Source: Elysia crispata (taxonomy: Eukaryota; Mollusca; Gastropoda; Plakobranchidae). Taken from it: a stretch of DNA of 64,000 nucleotides. The position numbers and the translations under genes were made by a program. Shown piece by piece: positions 63,258-64,000 of the stretch (the first letter of the stretch is position 1; each line of letters begins with the position of its first letter). The stretch spans positions 200,001 through 264,000 of the forward strand of contig JAWDGP010003957.1 in assembly GCA_033675545.1 (NCBI GenBank). The letters are read 5' to 3'. The notes under the pieces are model-generated. The model was not told where the DNA came from and ran no database searches. It worked only from the letters and a program-made list of their open reading frames with translations.

Positions 63258-63635
63258 TAGAGAGAGAGAGATAATATATATATATATATATAGCCTACAT
63301 AGGCTAGCTTAAAATGTACAGAATAAATTTTGAATGAATTGATTTATCCCATCTAAATTTTTCTCTGTCAAATAGAGATTAGATTTTAGATATAGCCTAG
63401 ATTCTAGACCTAGATCTAGTTTAACGTTTGATATTTCTACTTCAGTTATCACTGTACAACACTTTTACAAGATCTAGGGCCTAATCTAGATCTAGATCTA
63501 GACTCTATTTACAGCTCTACCTTGAATTGATCGCAATCTTATCAGAACGCGATTTGGTTTGAAGGAGTTGTCGGATTTTCAGGGCAGACACGTGATTATA
63601 ATTATCTAGATCTAAGATTAAGTCTAGATTTCGTC
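63011..63635. repeat. TCTAGATC-rich region with (AT)n/(GA)n microsatellite
   Basis: AGATCTAG-type words are dense around 63017, 63130, 63390-63415, 63480-63500 and 63605-63630. A TA/GA compound microsatellite lies at 63211-63291. Confidence 0.7.
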
Positions 63636-64000
63636 ATCTACATCAATCCTGTAAAAGAGGGGCTGTGCAAAATTTCGAGTTAATAAATTTAGCAGGAAGT
63701 TGATTCAGACTCTAAAGAAATTGCATTTGCAGGTCAACTTCGTTGTTTTGTTTCGTATAAAATTTTAAAGTTTTGTTTTGATGGAAGTTAACGATACTAT
63801 AATTTATCGATATAAAGTTTTAAGCAATGGCACAGAGGTCTATTGTAACCACTAGAGAGCTCTGTGGCGATCAGAGCATAGCGGTAATTTAATGCCGCTG
63901 GGGAGAGAAAAACGTGGGGCACGAGATCGCTCTTCGCTGCATCTCGCTTGGCTAACAGCGCATCGGTACCGTTAACAGCAATCAATCGCAGGTTGAAAGG
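63636..64000. other. No recognised feature
   Basis: Slightly GC-richer at the very end. The short minus frame 63797-63985 has no recognisable motif; it could be the edge of a repeat or gene continuing outside. Confidence 0.3.

Overview
The window is eukaryotic, from an AT-rich, intron-rich invertebrate animal genome crowded with transposable elements. Spliced genes with GT-AG introns, (CT)n/(CTA)n/(TAA)n microsatellites, metazoan element families (PIF/Harbinger, Helitron, gypsy-type LTR, RTE-like LINE, tRNA-derived SINE) and an intact APH-1 gene support this. A mollusc, perhaps a gastropod, is my guess from the general look (including many scattered TCTAGATC-type palindromes); no sequence here proves the phylum.

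Two host genes are visible. On the + strand at the left edge (633-1689) are two exons of an intracellular leucine-rich-repeat protein. The second exon runs straight into a 24-bp minisatellite that looks like tandem copying of its own splice-donor junction. On the - strand (46618-33791) is a complete six-exon gene for APH-1, a gamma-secretase subunit: 259 codons plus stop, with every splice phase consistent. Its last intron (about 8 kb) has collected several insertions.

The rest is mobile or repetitive DNA. Between 6 and 13 kb lie decayed fragments: a Mutator-like transposase, a tRNA-derived SINE, a gypsy RNase H, a Harbinger transposase and a LINE reverse transcriptase. The most interesting object is a 6.0-kb DNA transposon (12841-18873). 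It has palindromic terminal inverted repeats and 16 copies of a 16-bp subterminal motif, eight at each end. It carries one long + strand gene that joins a basic/coiled-coil N-terminus, a Cys-rich region, a DDE-like core and a C-terminal OTU-type cysteine-protease-like domain. A TAA stop sits where the catalytic Glu is expected. Next (20300-23172) is a PIF/Harbinger element whose transposase (-) and MADF/BESS DNA-binding partner (+) are interlocked, each having an exon inside the other's intron. A further MADF exon follows at 23.8 kb, then a 1.1-kb repeat that recurs inverted near 60-61 kb.

From 25 to 32 kb there are duplicated microsatellite blocks, a fold-back MITE, a second copy of the 7.6-8.4 kb repeat, and a 1.1-kb inverted-repeat element containing an octamer/TATA-like module shared with 38.8-39.3 kb. 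At 50071-56327 is a full but decayed LTR retrotransposon. It is gypsy-like in sequence but has integrase before reverse transcriptase (Gmr1-type order) and a tRNA-Pro-like primer site. At 57672-58728 is an internally deleted Helitron; its pre-insertion site is preserved in a neighbouring paralogous repeat. The rest (61-64 kb) is AT-rich and holds short repeats only.
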